Source of the DNA: Pseudomonadota bacterium
Lineage (GTDB): Bacteria; Pseudomonadota; Gammaproteobacteria; Xanthomonadales; Xanthomonadaceae
NCBI GenBank assembly: GCA_023438325.1
Contig: JAEXRB010000171.1
Location: 1-7,701 of the forward strand
Length of the DNA: 7,701 nucleotides
Reading direction: 5' to 3'
How positions within the stretch are numbered: position 1 is the first letter of the stretch; the number at the start of each line of letters is the position of its first letter. The notes under the pieces are model-generated. The model saw only the letters and a program-made list of their open reading frames with translations. It was not told the DNA's origin and did no database searches. This document shows positions 5,728-7,701 of the stretch, piece by piece. The position numbers and the translations under genes are program-made.

Positions 5728-7701
5728 TCACCACGCTATCGCTACGTTCACCGCCACGCTGCGTCCGGGGCGGGTATGGAAGCCGAGGTCGGCATCCTGT
5801 GCGCCCAGCCCGCGCACGCTGGACCAATCCCAATAGCGCCGGTCGCCAAGATTGAGCAGGCCCGCGTTGATGCGCACGCCGTGCCAAGGCTCGGCCCATG
5901 CGTAAAGATCGAAACGCGCATGGCCGGGCGGAGCGAACAGGTCGTCAGCACCATGATCGATGCGCGTGGTGCGACGCACGCCGGTCACGGCGGCCTCCAT
6001 GCCCCAGAGGCCGTTTTCAGGTTCAAAGCGCAGGCCGAGCGTGGCGCGTGGGGGTTCGATGCTGTTGAGTGGCTGGTCGCGGCGCAGATCATCGCCTTGC
6101 GACCACGCCAGCGCGCCACGCACTTGCCATCCGCCCACATGATGGGCAGGCGAAGGCAGGCGCCAGAGCATGTCGGCTTCCACGCCACGGATGCGGGCGC
6201 GATCGCGGTTGATGGACTGGAACACCAGCGCGCCGGTATTCGGATCGATGCCGAGATTGGCACGTGATTCGATCAGGTCGCGATAGCGGTTCTCGTAGAT
6301 CGACGCACTGGCGCGCAGGTCGTCGCCCACGTAGCGCCAGCCCAGCTCCAAGCCGTGACTTCGCTCCGGGCGCAGATCGGGGTTGGCGCGTACTTCGTAG
6401 TTGTATACCGGCAAGATCAGGCCGATGTTCACATCGCCGAAGGGCGGCGCACGGAAACCACGTGCGTACTGCGCGAACAGGCTGTGGTTGTGGCCGGCAG
6501 ACCAGCGCAGGCCAAGGCGCGGCGTAATCTGCTGTTCGTCCACGTCGACCGGATCGGCATCGGGGAAATCCTCGATGAAAAGCGCATCGGGCTTGGCCCG
6601 CAGGCGATACCACTCCGCCCGCAGGCCGGGAATCACGGCGAGGCGTTCGCCGATGTGGATTTCGTCCTGCCAGAACAGGGCGAAACTGTCGGCATCGGTA
6701 TTGGGGAAGTCGCGCACCGGCAGCGGTTCGCCGAGTACCAGCGAGCTGCTTTCGCCGGTGGCCAGATTGGTTTCCAGGCCATCGCGCACGCCCTCGTAAC
6801 GCTGCTGGCTCAACTCCACGCCGAACACGTGCCAGTGCCGCATGTGCGCAGCTTCGTGGCGTGCCTGCCCGAGCAGGGTCAGGCCGACGGCATCGGCATC
6901 GTATTGGAAGCGTCGCCAGCGCAGTGATTCGAACGGCGTGGCGCGATCGGGCAGGCGGTACTGATCGCTGTCCTGACGTACCGAGGTGTTCTGCACGTGG
7001 AATTGCGCATCCAGAGATTCCAGCCACGCACGCTGTGGCTGCCAGTGCATGGCGAGGCTGGCGCGGTCGCGGCGATCATGGTCATCCGCATCGAGCCGAT
7101 AGGTGGTGTTGTAGCGACCGCTGCCGAAACGCAGCGAGTTCACCGCCGTTTGCCGGGCGTTGCGGTTGGCTTCGTAGGTCAGCACGTAGCGGCCCGCATC
7201 GTCGGCATCGTGTACCAGCTTGGCGAGCGCGTTTTCGCGTTGGTAGTCGATCGGGTTGGGCGCATCTTCGTCCCGCCATGCACGATTGCCGGCCTCGTGC
7301 CCGCTGCGCTGGCCGATCACCGCCATGCCTTGCCAGCGTGCCGAGGCGCTCTCGCCGGCCCAGCTTGCGGCACGCAGGAAGCTGTCGTCCATGCCATCCC
7401 AGCCCAGGCGCAATCGGAGGTGCTGGTTGCCGTTGCCCTGTGCGAGCAGGTCGTCAGGATCGCGTGTGCGAAATGCCACCACGCCGGCCAGCGCATCACT
7501 GCCATACAGCGTGGAGGCGGGGCCGCGCAGGATTTCGACACGCTCCACCGCTTCCAGATCCACCAAATCACGCCCGGCGGAGGCGAACTGCCCGATGCTG
7601 TAGGCATCGGCCAACGGAATGTCGTCGATCAGGATGCGCACGCGGTTGCCTTCCAGCCCGCGGATGGAAAAACCGCCGCTGCCGAAACGATGGTTGTCGC
7701 G
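5728..7701 (-). CDS. TonB-dependent outer-membrane receptor, heme/hemoglobin type (5' end missing)
   Basis: The visible 657 residues lack the signal peptide, TonB box and first part of the plug, which lie beyond the window edge; the frame is open through 7701. The plug remnant contains FSIRGLEGNRVRILIDDIPL (11-30) and VERVEILRGPASTLYGSDALAG (52-73), classical TonB-receptor plug motifs. The 22-strand barrel follows. FRAP (416-419) and NPDL (440-443, followed by RPE) are the paired boxes typical of heme/hemoglobin receptors such as HemR and HmuR. The end, NLGDRRYWDWSSVRG (617-631) then PGRSVAVNVAIAW, is typical of that family, and the terminal Trp is the aromatic residue used for barrel assembly. 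No His lies between the two boxes; Tyr433 and Tyr435 do. A GTG at 7641 could be misread as a start, but plug sequence continues upstream of it. Substrate is inferred as heme or hemoprotein; another iron or metal complex is possible. Any Fur site would be outside the window. Confidence 0.93.
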   Translation of the reverse strand, partial: RDNHRFGSGGFSIRGLEGNRVRILIDDIPLADAYSIGQFASAGRDLVDLEAVERVEILRGPASTLYGSDALAGVVAFRTRDPDDLLAQGNGNQHLRLRLGWDGMDDSFLRAASWAGESASARWQGMAVIGQRSGHEAGNRAWRDEDAPNPIDYQRENALAKLVHDADDAGRYVLTYEANRNARQTAVNSLRFGSGRYNTTYRLDADDHDRRDRASLAMHWQPQRAWLESLDAQFHVQNTSVRQDSDQYRLPDRATPFESLRWRRFQYDADAVGLTLLGQARHEAAHMRHWHVFGVELSQQRYEGVRDGLETNLATGESSSLVLGEPLPVRDFPNTDADSFALFWQDEIHIGERLAVIPGLRAEWYRLRAKPDALFIEDFPDADPVDVDEQQITPRLGLRWSAGHNHSLFAQYARGFRAPPFGDVNIGLILPVYNYEVRANPDLRPERSHGLELGWRYVGDDLRASASIYENRYRDLIESRANLGIDPNTGALVFQSINRDRARIRGVEADMLWRLPSPAHHVGGWQVRGALAWSQGDDLRRDQPLNSIEPPRATLGLRFEPENGLWGMEAAVTGVRRTTRIDHGADDLFAPPGHARFDLYAWAEPWHGVRINAGLLNLGDRRYWDWSSVRGLGAQDADLGFHTRPGRSVAVNVAIAW

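Noticed and set aside
3378..5855. An 825-codon plus-strand open frame antisense to rapA and the receptor 3' end
   Set aside because: rapA on the other strand is an unmistakable full-length family match. Long antisense frames are expected in GC-rich genes with G/C third positions, and the translation shows low-complexity Gln/His/Gly-rich sequence with no recognisable domain.
5728..7641. Receptor starting at the GTG at 7641
   Set aside because: The codons upstream to the window edge encode conserved plug sequence (FSIRGLEGNR), so the true start lies outside the window.

Overview
The window is a dense, GC-rich stretch (mostly G/C at third codon positions) with five protein genes and short gaps. 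It reads as ordinary chromosome from a Gammaproteobacterium. The best clues are a PilR that resembles the Pseudomonas protein along its whole length, a full-length RapA (a gammaproteobacterial RNA polymerase recycling ATPase) and an outer-membrane TonB-dependent receptor. A Xanthomonadales-type host is my guess from base composition and gene content; it is not proven by the sequence. I see no rRNA, tRNA, CRISPR array, insertion sequence, integrase or attachment site.

Layout. On the minus strand, 35-460 is mscL (mechanosensitive channel), and just upstream of it in transcription order 538-1230 encodes a fumarylacetoacetate hydrolase (FAH) family enzyme. The two are separated by 77 bp and may be co-transcribed. 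A 147-bp divergent region (1231-1377) separates the FAH gene from pilR (1378-2793, plus strand), a sigma-54-dependent response regulator of type IV pilus genes. It carries an inverted repeat that overlaps a promoter-like element. pilR converges on rapA (2808-5672, minus strand). The 3' ends are 14 bp apart, and a perfect 9-bp-stem hairpin contains both stop codons. Upstream of rapA, on the same strand and 55 bp away, is the 3' part of a TonB-dependent receptor of the heme/hemoglobin type (5728 to beyond 7701), cut at its N-terminus by the window edge.

How the genes relate. They do not form one pathway: osmotic emergency valve, small carbon-acid hydrolase, pilus regulation, transcription recycling and heme/iron uptake. 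The most noticeable points are pilR without an adjacent pilS, the stop-codon-containing hairpin shared by pilR and rapA, the absence of a histidine between the FRAP and NPDL boxes of the receptor, and the compact receptor-rapA arrangement. I found no convincing sign of an undescribed system. The very long antisense open frames are best explained by high-GC codon bias.
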